From an uncultured Oscillibacter sp. (GTDB taxonomy: Bacteria; Bacillota; Clostridia; Oscillospirales; Oscillospiraceae): 12,616 nucleotides of DNA. Positions 5,792 through 12,589 of this stretch are shown here, piece after piece (position 1 is the first letter of the stretch; each line of letters begins with the position of its first letter). The stretch is from NCBI GenBank assembly GCA_902476875.1, contig CABSFC010000085.1:1-12616 (forward strand), in the 5' to 3' direction. A model generated the notes under the pieces. It ran no database searches and was not told where the DNA came from. It was given only the letters and a program-made list of their open reading frames with translations. Both the position numbers and the translations under genes were made by a program.

Positions 5792-6249
5792 CATATAATG
5801 GTGAATTCAGCGACGGCCCGGACATCCGCGGGCTTCCCCGGCTCCCACACCGAAAACCACTTCACTACCCGGTAATGCCCCTTCGTCAGCGGACCGTACC
5901 GCCCATTCCACTGAAAGGTCACGCTTGTCGTCCCCGGCTGATAGCACACGCCCTCCGTGGTATTCAGAAAGGTGTCGGACAGCGGCTCCACAGACCGCCA
6001 TGCCCCATCCGTCTCTCTTTCCAGGCTGAAGCTCCTGGCATTGCCGCCGATGGCGTTCCAGGGCGTCCCGTTCACGACTTCAACGGTGACGCCTCCGGGA
6101 CCGGCCGTCTCTTCCACCACAGTCATGATAACGCCCGCGTCAGAATTTTTCTCAGTTTGAAACCATTCCTCCGCCGTCAGATACATCCCTGCCGCAGCCA
6201 GCAGCAGACAGAGCGGGGCTTTCCAAGTCCTTTGCGGGAATCCTCTCAT
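5791..6249 (-). CDS. Membrane-anchored or secreted Ig-like domain protein, function unknown
   Basis: This is a 152-residue protein with a positively charged N-terminus and one hydrophobic segment at about residues 11-25 (APLCLLLAAAGMYLTAE), a signal peptide or single anchor. Cys14 lies too early in that segment for a convincing lipobox. The rest is predicted extracellular. The C-terminal part (about 115-152) has the pattern YGPLTKGHYRVVKWFSVW then AEFTI, which I recognise from bacterial Ig-like domains of clostridial surface proteins (Big_14-like, from memory). The preceding WNAIGGNARSFSLERETDGAW fits the same beta-sandwich. The ATG at 6249 has a GGGGAGGA ribosome site. It follows the SDR gene by 67 bp on the same strand with no visible terminator between them, so cotranscription is plausible. 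No enzyme motif is seen. Confidence 0.8.
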   Translation of the reverse strand: MRGFPQRTWKAPLCLLLAAAGMYLTAEEWFQTEKNSDAGVIMTVVEETAGPGGVTVEVVNGTPWNAIGGNARSFSLERETDGAWRSVEPLSDTFLNTTEGVCYQPGTTSVTFQWNGRYGPLTKGHYRVVKWFSVWEPGKPADVRAVAEFTII

Positions 6250-6316
6250 AGAAACACTTCCTCCCCTGCTTTTGCCGGTTTAGACGGAAAGCATCTTCAA
6301 GGAGTTCCCAGATTCG

Positions 6317-7027
6317 TCATTTAGAATATAAGCTGGAGGACGACACGCCGCCGTCCACCGGGAATGCGCCGCCGGTGACGTATCCGGCCTCGTCGCTCAC
6401 CAGGAAGGCCACCATCTCCGCCACGTCCTCCGGCCTGCCGATGCGCCGCATGGGGATGCGCCCCGCGCACCGCTCAGCCGCCGCTTCGTCCGGAAAGCCG
6501 GCCCGCAGCAGCGGCGTGTCGATGGGGCCGGGCAGGACGCAGTTTACCCGCAGTCCCCGGTCCGCGTACTGCTGGGCCAGACACTTCGTCAGCATCACCA
6601 GCCCCGCCTTGGTGGTGCAGTACAGCGGCGAGGTCAGTTCCGGCACCAGCCCCAGGCAGGAGGCCACCGTCACAATGCTCCCCCGGCTCTCCAGCAGCTT
6701 TGGCAGCAAATCCCGGGTCACCCGGCAGGTGCCCTTGACGTTGATGTCCACCATCCGGTCCATCTCCTCGTCAGTGGTGTCCTCCAGGTACCGCTCGAAG
6801 TACACCCCGGCGTTGTTCACCAGCACATCCACCCTGGGAAGCTCCCCGGCGGCCGCCCGGATCTCCGCGTCACAGCGGATATCCACTTTATAATAAGGAA
6901 ACGGCTCCGGCGGCGGCTGCACGTCAAATACCGCCACGTCCATCCCCCGCTCCCGGAGCTTCCGGGCGATGGCAAGGCCCATGCCGGAGCTCCCGCCTGT
7001 CACCACCGCCAGTTTCTTCCCATCCAT
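6317..7027 (-). CDS. SDR-family NAD(P)-dependent oxidoreductase
   Basis: This classical short-chain dehydrogenase/reductase has 236 residues. Numbered from the chosen start, it shows the cofactor motif TGGSSGMG at 10-17, Asp35 at the end of the second strand (suggesting NAD(H) over NADP(H)), NNAG at 71-74, Asn95, and the catalytic Ser123, Tyr136 and Lys140 in PLYCTTKAG. The late motif NCVLPGPIDTPLL and the C-terminal VTGGAFPVDGG are also standard. All catalytic residues are present, so it should be active, but the substrate cannot be told from sequence. An ATG at 7034-7036 is possible, but AAAGGA would then touch the start codon; the ATG at 7025-7027 is 8 nt from it and is preferred. It is divergent from the EamA permease and followed by the Ig-like gene. 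Neither neighbour hints at the substrate. Confidence 0.93.
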   Translation of the reverse strand: MDGKKLAVVTGGSSGMGLAIARKLRERGMDVAVFDVQPPPEPFPYYKVDIRCDAEIRAAAGELPRVDVLVNNAGVYFERYLEDTTDEEMDRMVDINVKGTCRVTRDLLPKLLESRGSIVTVASCLGLVPELTSPLYCTTKAGLVMLTKCLAQQYADRGLRVNCVLPGPIDTPLLRAGFPDEAAAERCAGRIPMRRIGRPEDVAEMVAFLVSDEAGYVTGGAFPVDGGVSSSSLYSK

Positions 7028-7059
7028 AGGGTTCATCCTTTCCGCGTCTATGATAACTC

Positions 7060-7088
7060 ATTTTATACCCACAGGCCAAAGTTGTAAA
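7060..7088 (-). promoter_or_regulatory. Candidate promoter of the SDR gene
   Basis: On the minus strand TTTACA (7083-7088) and TAAAAT (7060-7065) are 17 bp apart, within the longer AT stretch TATAAAAT. It sits about 35 bp upstream of the SDR start and back to back with the permease promoter. Confidence 0.55.
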
Positions 7089-7100
7089 TCGTTTTCAGCC

Positions 7101-7129
7101 TTGCCCTTCTCCCGCCGCCGTGTTATGAT
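7101..7129 (+). promoter_or_regulatory. Candidate promoter of the EamA permease gene
   Basis: TTGCCC (7101-7106) is 17 bp from TATGAT (7124-7129), and the -10 is preceded by TGT, an extended -10 that compensates for the weak -35. The predicted start is about 30 nt before the ATG. Confidence 0.55.
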
Positions 7130-7167
7130 GGGTCCTGTCGAAACTTTCCAAATCGAGGAGTGAGGCC

Positions 7168-8061
7168 ATGAAAAACCGCGAAAAGCTCACCGGCTGCCTG
7201 TTCGCCCTGTTCACCATCACGGTGTGGGGCTCCACCTTCATCTCCAGTAAAAAACTATTGGCCGTCTATACGCCCTCCCAGATCATGCTGACCCGCTTTC
7301 TGCTGGCCTACTGCGCGCTGTGGCTGCTGCGGCCCCGGCGGCTGACCCTGACGGGCGGGCAGGAGCTGCGCTTTTTGCTGCTGGGGCTGTCCGGCTGCTC
7401 CATCTACTTCTACACGGAGAACACCGCCCTGACCTACACCCTGGCCTCCAATGTCAGCATCATCGTGGCGGCGGCCCCCATCTTCACCGCCGTCCTGGCC
7501 CACTTCGCTGGGGAGGAGCGCTTCCGCCGCCAGACCCTGTGGGGCTTTCTGGTGGCCTTCACCGGGGTGGTGCTGGTGGTGTGCAACGGCACCTTCGTGC
7601 TGAAGCTGAATCCCCGGGGCGACCTGCTGGCGCTGGGCGCCGCCGCCTGCTGGGCGGTCTACTCCGTGCTGCTGCGGCGGACGAGCCAGGGACTGGACCC
7701 CATCCTCGTCACCCGGCGGACGCTGTTCTGGGGCGCCGTCACCGCCGTCCCGCTGGTGCTGCTGGAGGGCGCCCCCTTCCCCACCGCGCCGCTGACGGAG
7801 ACCGTGATCCTCGGTAACTTTCTGTTCCTGGGGCTGATCGGCAGCGGACTGTGCTACGTGCTGTGGAACAGGGCCTTCCGCCTGCTGGGCGTGGTGGCCA
7901 CCAACAACTTTATTTACCTGAACCCCTTCGTCACCATCGTGACGGCCCGTCTCTTCCTGAACGAGCCGATCTCTCCGCTGGCCCTGCTGGGCGCGGCGCT
8001 GATCACCGCCGGGGTGGCGGCCTCCCAATATGCTCCCAAAAAATCAGCGCCGGTCTCCTGA
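7168..8061 (+). CDS. EamA/DMT-family membrane transporter
   Basis: This is a 297-residue, very hydrophobic protein with about ten predicted membrane segments, the normal length for drug/metabolite transporters. It consists of two EamA repeats: the first opens FALFTITVWGSTFISSKKLL and ends near VVLVVCNGTF (about residue 142), the second starts DLLALGAAACWAVYSVLLRR (about 151) and ends ALITAGVAASQY. The Pro-rich turn and FLNEPISPLALLGA of the second repeat are typical. The start is well supported: GAGGAG at 7155-7160, 7 nt before the ATG. Family members export metabolites or amino acids, or import various solutes; the substrate here is unknown. The last codons and stop lie inside a terminator hairpin that serves the converging SLH-GH25 gene. 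Confidence 0.93.
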   Translation: MKNREKLTGCLFALFTITVWGSTFISSKKLLAVYTPSQIMLTRFLLAYCALWLLRPRRLTLTGGQELRFLLLGLSGCSIYFYTENTALTYTLASNVSIIVAAAPIFTAVLAHFAGEERFRRQTLWGFLVAFTGVVLVVCNGTFVLKLNPRGDLLALGAAACWAVYSVLLRRTSQGLDPILVTRRTLFWGAVTAVPLVLLEGAPFPTAPLTETVILGNFLFLGLIGSGLCYVLWNRAFRLLGVVATNNFIYLNPFVTIVTARLFLNEPISPLALLGAALITAGVAASQYAPKKSAPVS

Positions 8062-8070
8062 CCGGCGCTG
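8038..8070 (-). terminator. Intrinsic terminator of the SLH-GH25 gene, inside the 3' end of the permease gene
   Basis: An 11-bp perfect stem (CAGCGCCGGTC and its complement, 8045-8070, 4-nt loop) is followed on the minus strand by GATTTTTT (8038-8044). On the plus strand no T-run follows, so termination there would be weak. It overlaps the permease stop codon (8059-8061) and lies 5 bp past the SLH-GH25 stop. Confidence 0.9.
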
Positions 8071-8075
8071 CTCCA

Positions 8076-9731
8076 TTATCTGGAAATAAACTGGATATTG
8101 GCGTCCACCCGCCCGCCGATGCCGTCGACGGTACAACTGCTGCTGAACTGCCAGTAGTCCATCTGATAGAAAAACGTGGGGTAGAGCTTCTCCGAGGACT
8201 CGCTCTTGTACTCCGGGTACCAGCAGAGGTACGGCGCGATGGCGCCCTGGTCATACTTGATGTAGCTGACGTACTGCCCCGCGTAGATCATGGGCTTGTA
8301 GCCCGCTTCCTCGATGCGTTTGCAGAAAGCGATGGCGCAGGCGGTGGCCATCTCTGGCGCGGTGCCGTAGACCCGGTAGGAGGAATCGTGCATCTCCCAG
8401 TCATAGGCCACGGGGCCGTTGATCTCCAGGCCGTCCAGCAGGCTGATGACGAACTCCGCCTCCTCGATGGCCTCCTCCACGGTGATGGCCTGGGCAAAGA
8501 AGTATACGCCGGTCTCGATGCCCGCGGCCATGGCGCCCTCGATGTTCTGGATGTAGAACTGATCCGCGTTGATGGCGCCGGTGGAGGTGCCCCGCAGGCC
8601 GATACGGACCATGACGAACTCCACGCCGTCCGCCGCCACGGCCTCCCAGTCGATGGTCTGGTTTTCGCTGGCCCGGTTCTGATAGGCGGACACGTCGATG
8701 CCGAAGCGGGTGCGGAAATCGCTGCCGCAGTACTCCAGCCGGTCCCCGTTCCAGTAGAAGTCGCCCTCGTACAGCCGGATGCGCTCCCTGCCCTCATAGA
8801 CGGGGATCTGCTTGCCGCTGTACGCGATGGTCTCCCCGGTGGTGACGCCGGGCGTGTAGACCTCGCCGGGCTGGATGCCAGGCGTCACCGGGACCTCCGG
8901 GTCCACCGGCTGCCCCGGCTCACCGGGCAGGGCGCCGTCCAGCACCGTGGGCGTCACGGCGCTGAAATTGCGGACGCTTCCCATCACATGCACGTTGGTC
9001 AGCGTCACCGGCCCCGTCACGCCGGGGGCCAGGATCAAATCGCCGTAGACGGTCGTGTCGACGATGTCGGCGCCGTTGGCGCTGTTGATCATCAGACTGC
9101 CCTGCACGTCGCCGTAATAGGTCTCGGTGGTCTGGACCAGGACCTGGATCATGTTCCCCAGGATGTTGACGATCTCCGCCCGGGTGATGGGGTCCTGGGG
9201 CCGGAAATTCCCATCCCAGGAGTCGGTGATATAACCCCGGAGCGTCATCTCCGCCACCGGGCCGACGGCGTAGTCCGCGAACTGGGCGGCGTCGCCGTAG
9301 GACAGGTCGGTAACGGTGGCGTCGATGTGGAAGGCCCGGGCGATCATGGTGACCGCCTGCTGGCGGGTGATGGTGTCGGAGGCCAGTGCCTTGCCGTTGT
9401 TGCCCAGGTACACGCCCGCGGCGTTGAGCTTCAGAATGGCGTCCTCCCAATAGTTTCCGGCAAGATCGGAAAAGGTGCCCGCCGGAGCGATGGACTGAAA
9501 CTGCAAAAAGCGGTCCATGATGCCGGCGAACGCGCCCCGGGTGATGGAGTTGTCCGGGCGGAAGGTCCCGTCCTCGTACCCCTGGATGATGTTGTACGCC
9601 TCGCTCCACTTGGCGATGCTCTCCTGCGCCCAATGCCCTTCCGTATCGGTGAACGCGGCCGCTGGCGTCAGCGCCAGCGCGGCGGCCAGCGCGGCGGCGG
9701 CCAGCCGCTTCGGCAGTCGAATTTGTCTCAT
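8076..9731 (-). CDS. S-layer-homology protein with C-terminal GH25 muramidase domain
   Basis: This is a secreted 551-residue wall protein. Residues 1-26 form a signal peptide (KR then an Ala/Leu-rich core ending TPAAA). Three SLH repeats follow: about 27-76 (FTDTEGHW...GYEDGTFRPDNSITRG), 87-134 (FSDLAGNYWEDA...TITRQQA) and 151-198 (ending DGNFRPQDPITRAEIV), which bind pyruvylated secondary wall polymer. Residues 205-260 look like stacked beta-strands (VYGDLILAPGVTGPVTLTNV), and 268-300 are a Pro/Gly linker. The GH25 lysozyme-like domain is 343-551: FGIDVSAYQ with Asp346, the catalytic pair Asp444-x-Glu446 in AYDWEMHD, and a YWQFSSSCTVDGIGG end. It should cut peptidoglycan beta-1,4 bonds while held at the wall. 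The ATG at 9731 has an AAAGGGA site 8 nt upstream. Its leader contains a promoter followed by a terminator-like hairpin. Confidence 0.95.
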   Translation of the reverse strand: MRQIRLPKRLAAAALAAALALTPAAAFTDTEGHWAQESIAKWSEAYNIIQGYEDGTFRPDNSITRGAFAGIMDRFLQFQSIAPAGTFSDLAGNYWEDAILKLNAAGVYLGNNGKALASDTITRQQAVTMIARAFHIDATVTDLSYGDAAQFADYAVGPVAEMTLRGYITDSWDGNFRPQDPITRAEIVNILGNMIQVLVQTTETYYGDVQGSLMINSANGADIVDTTVYGDLILAPGVTGPVTLTNVHVMGSVRNFSAVTPTVLDGALPGEPGQPVDPEVPVTPGIQPGEVYTPGVTTGETIAYSGKQIPVYEGRERIRLYEGDFYWNGDRLEYCGSDFRTRFGIDVSAYQNRASENQTIDWEAVAADGVEFVMVRIGLRGTSTGAINADQFYIQNIEGAMAAGIETGVYFFAQAITVEEAIEEAEFVISLLDGLEINGPVAYDWEMHDSSYRVYGTAPEMATACAIAFCKRIEEAGYKPMIYAGQYVSYIKYDQGAIAPYLCWYPEYKSESSEKLYPTFFYQMDYWQFSSSCTVDGIGGRVDANIQFISR

Positions 9732-9770
9732 GGCAGTCCCTTTCTGTCGCTATTCGTCGAATGTTCGTCC

Positions 9771-9806
9771 AAAAAAACACCGCGGCCCAATTTGGGCTGC
9801 GGTGTT
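9771..9806 (-). terminator. Intrinsic terminator between the padR operon and SLH-GH25, downstream of a promoter
   Basis: A 13-bp stem AACACCGC[G/A]GCCC (one G-U pair, 9776-9806) with a short loop is followed on the minus strand by seven T (9771-9777). It would end the padR operon transcript. It also lies downstream of a strong promoter (9836-9864) and upstream of the SLH-GH25 start, so transcripts from that promoter must pass it. Confidence 0.9.
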
Positions 9807-9835
9807 ATGTCACCTGTTTGACAGCGCCTGGATTT

Positions 9836-9864
9836 ATTATAGACGAGGATTTCCTCCCGGTCAA
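9836..9864 (-). promoter_or_regulatory. Promoter upstream of SLH-GH25 (reads into the leader terminator)
   Basis: On the minus strand TTGACC (9859-9864) is 17 bp from a perfect TATAAT (9836-9841). The predicted start is near 9829, only about 25 nt before the terminator stem. No better promoter is visible in the 40 bp between that terminator and the gene. Confidence 0.75.
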
Positions 9865-9910
9865 TATCCATCCTCGGATTTCCAGAAAAATGTTATGTCG
9901 CCCAAATTTC

Positions 9911-10672
9911 TCAATAGGTGGTAAACAGCTCGTCCAGATAGGCGAACTGCCTGGGGCCGTCGGCGCCGGTGGCGGAGTCGTACACCGCGTCATAGACGAT
10001 CAGGGGCTTGGCGTCCCGCAGCAAATCCCGGGCGTTCTGCAAAAACGCCTCGATCTCCGCCCCGTCCGCGTCGCCCTCCCGGGCAGGCCCCTCCTCCACC
10101 GGGAAAGTCACCGCCTCCCGGACCGCGTCCCGGAGCTCGCCGTCGTCCCCCAGAGAGAACAGGGCGATCTCAAAATCGGAGCGGCCCGCACTGGTGTAGG
10201 GCGTGTACAGCAGCAGCCAGGACAACCCGTCCCGCTTTTGCAGGTACAGCTCCCCCCATCCGGCGTGGCTGGAGCTACAGGCGTATTCGTAGAGTGCCGT
10301 CACGGTCCCGTCCGCCATAGCCCGCAGAACAGTGACCCGCCCCTCCGTAAAGCGGTCCGGGTCCAGGGGGCTGCCGTGGAGCTGCATGGGCTCTCCCACC
10401 CGGTCGTCCCCAAGCTCCAGGACCAGCAGCTCCTCCGCGCCGTCGTGGGTCAGGTCCGCGTAGACGGCGGAGCAGCCCGCCTCGCTGTAGCGGGCGGCGA
10501 AGTAGTCCCGCAGGACCTGCCGGGCCTCCTCCGGGGCCACGGTCTCCTCCGGCGTATCCGGCGCGGGGGCCGCGTGGGTCATCCCCGCGCTCCGGGAGGT
10601 CATGCCCAGGGTCGCCGCCGTGGCCAGCGCCAGCGCCAGCACGCCCCACCACCGTTTTCTCTCCATCCGCAC
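9911..10672 (-). CDS. Secreted protein of unknown function
   Basis: This is a 253-residue protein with an N-terminal signal peptide or anchor: MRMERKRWW then a hydrophobic Ala/Leu core to about residue 24, and an Ala/Pro/Glu-rich spacer to about 48. The mature part contains VYADLTHDGAEELLVLELG (70-88), an acidic DxTxDGxEE motif common in secreted clostridial proteins with repeat-like or calcium-loop folds, and an unusual SSSHAGWGELYLQKRDGLSWLLLYTPYTSAG stretch (133-163). I do not recognise the family and see no catalytic signature. The start chosen is GTG at 10670-10672, 7 nt after AAAGGA; an ATG two codons later is 13 nt away. It lies 60 bp after the SEDS-like gene with no terminator between, so it is probably the third gene of the padR operon. 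Confidence 0.82.
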   Translation of the reverse strand: MRMERKRWWGVLALALATAATLGMTSRSAGMTHAAPAPDTPEETVAPEEARQVLRDYFAARYSEAGCSAVYADLTHDGAEELLVLELGDDRVGEPMQLHGSPLDPDRFTEGRVTVLRAMADGTVTALYEYACSSSHAGWGELYLQKRDGLSWLLLYTPYTSAGRSDFEIALFSLGDDGELRDAVREAVTFPVEEGPAREGDADGAEIEAFLQNARDLLRDAKPLIVYDAVYDSATGADGPRQFAYLDELFTTY

Positions 10673-10732
10673 CCGCCCGTCCTTTTTGATAACATTCCTT
10701 ATATAAAAGACGATCTGAACCGGGGATTTGTT

Positions 10733-12187
10733 TCACCGCCTTTTCAAAATCAGCGAAACCGTCAAAATCTTTTCATCATTTTGGCTATTTTGCCAATGTA
10801 TGGCAAAGCGGTCTCTGCGGGGGATGCAGGCGCGCCCCCGGCTGTCCTCCCGGACGACGGATCCGTTGCGGAACACGGACAGCAGCAATCCCAGCAGAGC
10901 GCAGTCTATCACCAGCGCCGTGCCGCCATCGGAGACCAGCGGGTATGGGAAAGGCGTCAGCAGCGCATAGCTGCCCAGGAGTCCCAGCAGCGTCTGGACC
11001 ACATACGCGGCGGCCTGCCAGGTCAACGTCAGCAGGATAGCGGAGGCCAGCAGCCGTCCCAGCACCGCCGTCTGGTGGCGGCACTTCCGCCAACCGGCGG
11101 CCAGCATCACCACCACGGGAGCCTGCACCGCTCCAAATGCCAGCCAGCCGAAGTTTCCCAGGATCGCCAGCAGCATATCATCGTATTCTGCATATGTAAG
11201 CAGATCGCGCATATATTCCTGCCAGTCCGCCAAATTCTTCCAGGTATCCGGGATATCCGCCATCCCCACCAGCCGGGAGTTGAAGACGATATCTTGGATA
11301 TATTGTTTCCTCCACATGACATAGTCATCCTCTCCGCCCTGCGCCCGCGAAATGGCGTCGAGCAGGGAATGGGGCGTACCACCCATCAGAATGACCCTTG
11401 CCGTCAGAATGGCTCCCAGCATGACCAGGGCGTAGGCCAGCACCAGCAGCCAGTTCCGCTTTTTCCCGCCGAACCATCCGCTCTTCACGGCCAGCGCCAG
11501 CAGCGCCGTGCCGCACAGCAGGCTGGGCCAGAGCCATTGCACCCAGCCCTGGACCATCCACGGCACCGCCTGTAGCAGCCCCAGGCCGCAGCAAGCCGCA
11601 AGGCCCCGCGTCCCTCTATTCCGTAGGGCGTAGATCGAGAGGGCCATGGCCAGCGGCAGCAGCAGGGGCAGATAGTCTCCCGTCCAGCACCGCAGGCCGT
11701 CAACCGCGAGGTTCGTGAAAAAACGGACAAAGCCCGCCGCCGTCACCAGTCCCACCACCAGCATCGGCGCCCTGTCCAAAATGGTGTAGTCCAGGAAGTA
11801 CAGGAGCGTCATGGCCCCCACCGCCAGGAACAAAATGCGGCCCCAGAGGGGAAGGTAATAGCCGGTAAAGGAGCTGAAGTCCGAATGCTGAAACACGCGG
11901 AATCCCAGCCAGACAGCCAGCGAAAGGAGGACGGGAAGGAATATGTCCCAGCTGGGCCTGGGCCGGTGGATGCGGTCCAGCTCCGTGCCCACCGCCACCG
12001 GGTCGCCCATCTCCTCCACGGCCAGGCGCTCCGCCTCCTCGGGGGGCTTCCCCTCTGCCGCGAAGGCGTCCCGCTGGTCCTCCAGATGCCGCTCCAGCTC
12101 CCGAGCCACCACGGGGCGCGCCCGCTTCCAGCGGATCTGCTCTTCAACCGTAGCCAGATAACCCTGGATCGTCTTACGCTCCGGCAC
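10733..12187 (-). CDS. Permease-prefix (HAAS-like) domain fused to an FtsW/RodA (SEDS)-like membrane protein
   Basis: This is a 484-residue polytopic membrane protein. Residues about 5-75 are a soluble helical segment (RPVVARELERHLEDQRDAFAAEGKPPEEAERLAVEEMGDP), the prefix found on many PadR-linked membrane proteins. About ten membrane segments follow from residue 82. The C-terminal half has SEDS hallmarks: LLGLLGSYALLTPFPYPLVSDGGTALV (402-426), matching the FtsW/RodA PFVSYGGSS region with Tyr replaced by Asp, and YAEYDDMLLAILGNFGW (332-348), which aligns with the TDFIFAVLAEEFG region holding the catalytic Asp (here Asp336 or Asp337). SEDS proteins polymerise glycan strands from lipid II; whether this divergent member does is unknown. 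The GTG start (12185-12187) overlaps the padR stop by 14 bp, implying translational coupling. A basic tail of about 45 residues follows the last helix. Confidence 0.87.
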   Translation of the reverse strand: MPERKTIQGYLATVEEQIRWKRARPVVARELERHLEDQRDAFAAEGKPPEEAERLAVEEMGDPVAVGTELDRIHRPRPSWDIFLPVLLSLAVWLGFRVFQHSDFSSFTGYYLPLWGRILFLAVGAMTLLYFLDYTILDRAPMLVVGLVTAAGFVRFFTNLAVDGLRCWTGDYLPLLLPLAMALSIYALRNRGTRGLAACCGLGLLQAVPWMVQGWVQWLWPSLLCGTALLALAVKSGWFGGKKRNWLLVLAYALVMLGAILTARVILMGGTPHSLLDAISRAQGGEDDYVMWRKQYIQDIVFNSRLVGMADIPDTWKNLADWQEYMRDLLTYAEYDDMLLAILGNFGWLAFGAVQAPVVVMLAAGWRKCRHQTAVLGRLLASAILLTLTWQAAAYVVQTLLGLLGSYALLTPFPYPLVSDGGTALVIDCALLGLLLSVFRNGSVVREDSRGRACIPRRDRFAIHWQNSQNDEKILTVSLILKRR

Positions 12188-12521
12188 AGCAGGCGCCCCC
12201 TTTCAAGACCCGGCCCACGGCGCGGGCGTATACGTTCCAGGCTTTTTCCTTCTCCCGGAGGGCCGCGCCCCCCCGCTCCGTCAGGTGGTAGTACCGCCGG
12301 GGCTTCCCGGCGGCGGCCTCCCCCTCGTAGGCGGTGACCAGGCCCTTCTCCTCCAGCCCGTGGAGCAGCGGGTACAGCGTCCCCGCCTTCAGGTGGAAGG
12401 TGTCGTCGCTCCGCCACTTCAGCTCCTCGATCATCTGGTAGCCGTACTTGTCCCCGTCCTCCAACAGTTTCATTACAAGCAGGGCCATGCTGCCGCTGAC
12501 CAGCCCCTTGTCCATCTCCAT
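12174..12521 (-). CDS. PadR-family transcriptional regulator
   Basis: This is a 115-residue winged-helix repressor. MEMDKGLVSGSMALLVMKLLEDGDKYGYQMIEEL (helices 1-2) and FHLKAGTLYPLLHGLEEKGLV (recognition helix) are diagnostic of PadR, and AGKPRRYYHLTERGGAAL is the wing. The length fits the short-C-terminus PadR subfamily. The ATG at 12519-12521 follows an AAAGGAGG ribosome site. It is first gene of an operon with the SEDS-like protein, the usual pairing of PadR with a HAAS-prefixed membrane protein. A large palindrome over its own promoter suggests autorepression. The inducer is unknown; homologues respond to phenolics, drugs or envelope stress. Confidence 0.95.
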   Translation of the reverse strand: MEMDKGLVSGSMALLVMKLLEDGDKYGYQMIEELKWRSDDTFHLKAGTLYPLLHGLEEKGLVTAYEGEAAAGKPRRYYHLTERGGAALREKEKAWNVYARAVGRVLKGGACCAGA

Positions 12522-12536
12522 GGTTATTCCTCCTTT

Positions 12537-12578
12537 ATATAGATATTCTATATATGTATATATATAGAATATCTATAT
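12537..12578. promoter_or_regulatory. 42-bp AT-rich palindrome, probable PadR operator
   Basis: Arms of 19 bp (12537-12555 and 12560-12578) are perfectly complementary. Each contains AGATATTCT or its complement, and only the central GT/AT bases (12556 and 12559) break symmetry. It spans the -10, most of the spacer and the start region of the padR promoter and ends next to the ribosome site. PadR proteins bind AT-rich dyads at their own promoters, so autoregulation is the natural reading. It has no GC stem, so it is not a terminator. Confidence 0.75.
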
Positions 12579-12585
12579 TTGTCAA
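12557..12585 (-). promoter_or_regulatory. Promoter of the padR operon
   Basis: On the minus strand a perfect TTGACA (12580-12585) is 17 bp from TATATA (12557-12562). The -10 and nearly all of the spacer lie inside the palindrome at 12537-12578. Confidence 0.8.
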
Positions 12586-12589
12586 GCAT

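Noticed and set aside
7851..9821. A long plus-strand open frame (656 codons) antisense to the SLH-GH25 gene
   Set aside because: It has a low-complexity Gly/Val/Asp/His/Arg composition, overlaps the end of the permease gene, and runs opposite a clearly real gene. It arises from GC-rich third-position bias.
9761..11575. A 604-codon plus-strand frame antisense to the secreted and SEDS-like genes
   Set aside because: It crosses two real minus-strand genes and a terminator, has no domain, and is rich in Gln/Pro/His/Arg as expected of a shadow frame.
12537..12578. The AT-rich palindrome read as a terminator
   Set aside because: It has no GC stem and lies over a consensus promoter rather than after a gene.
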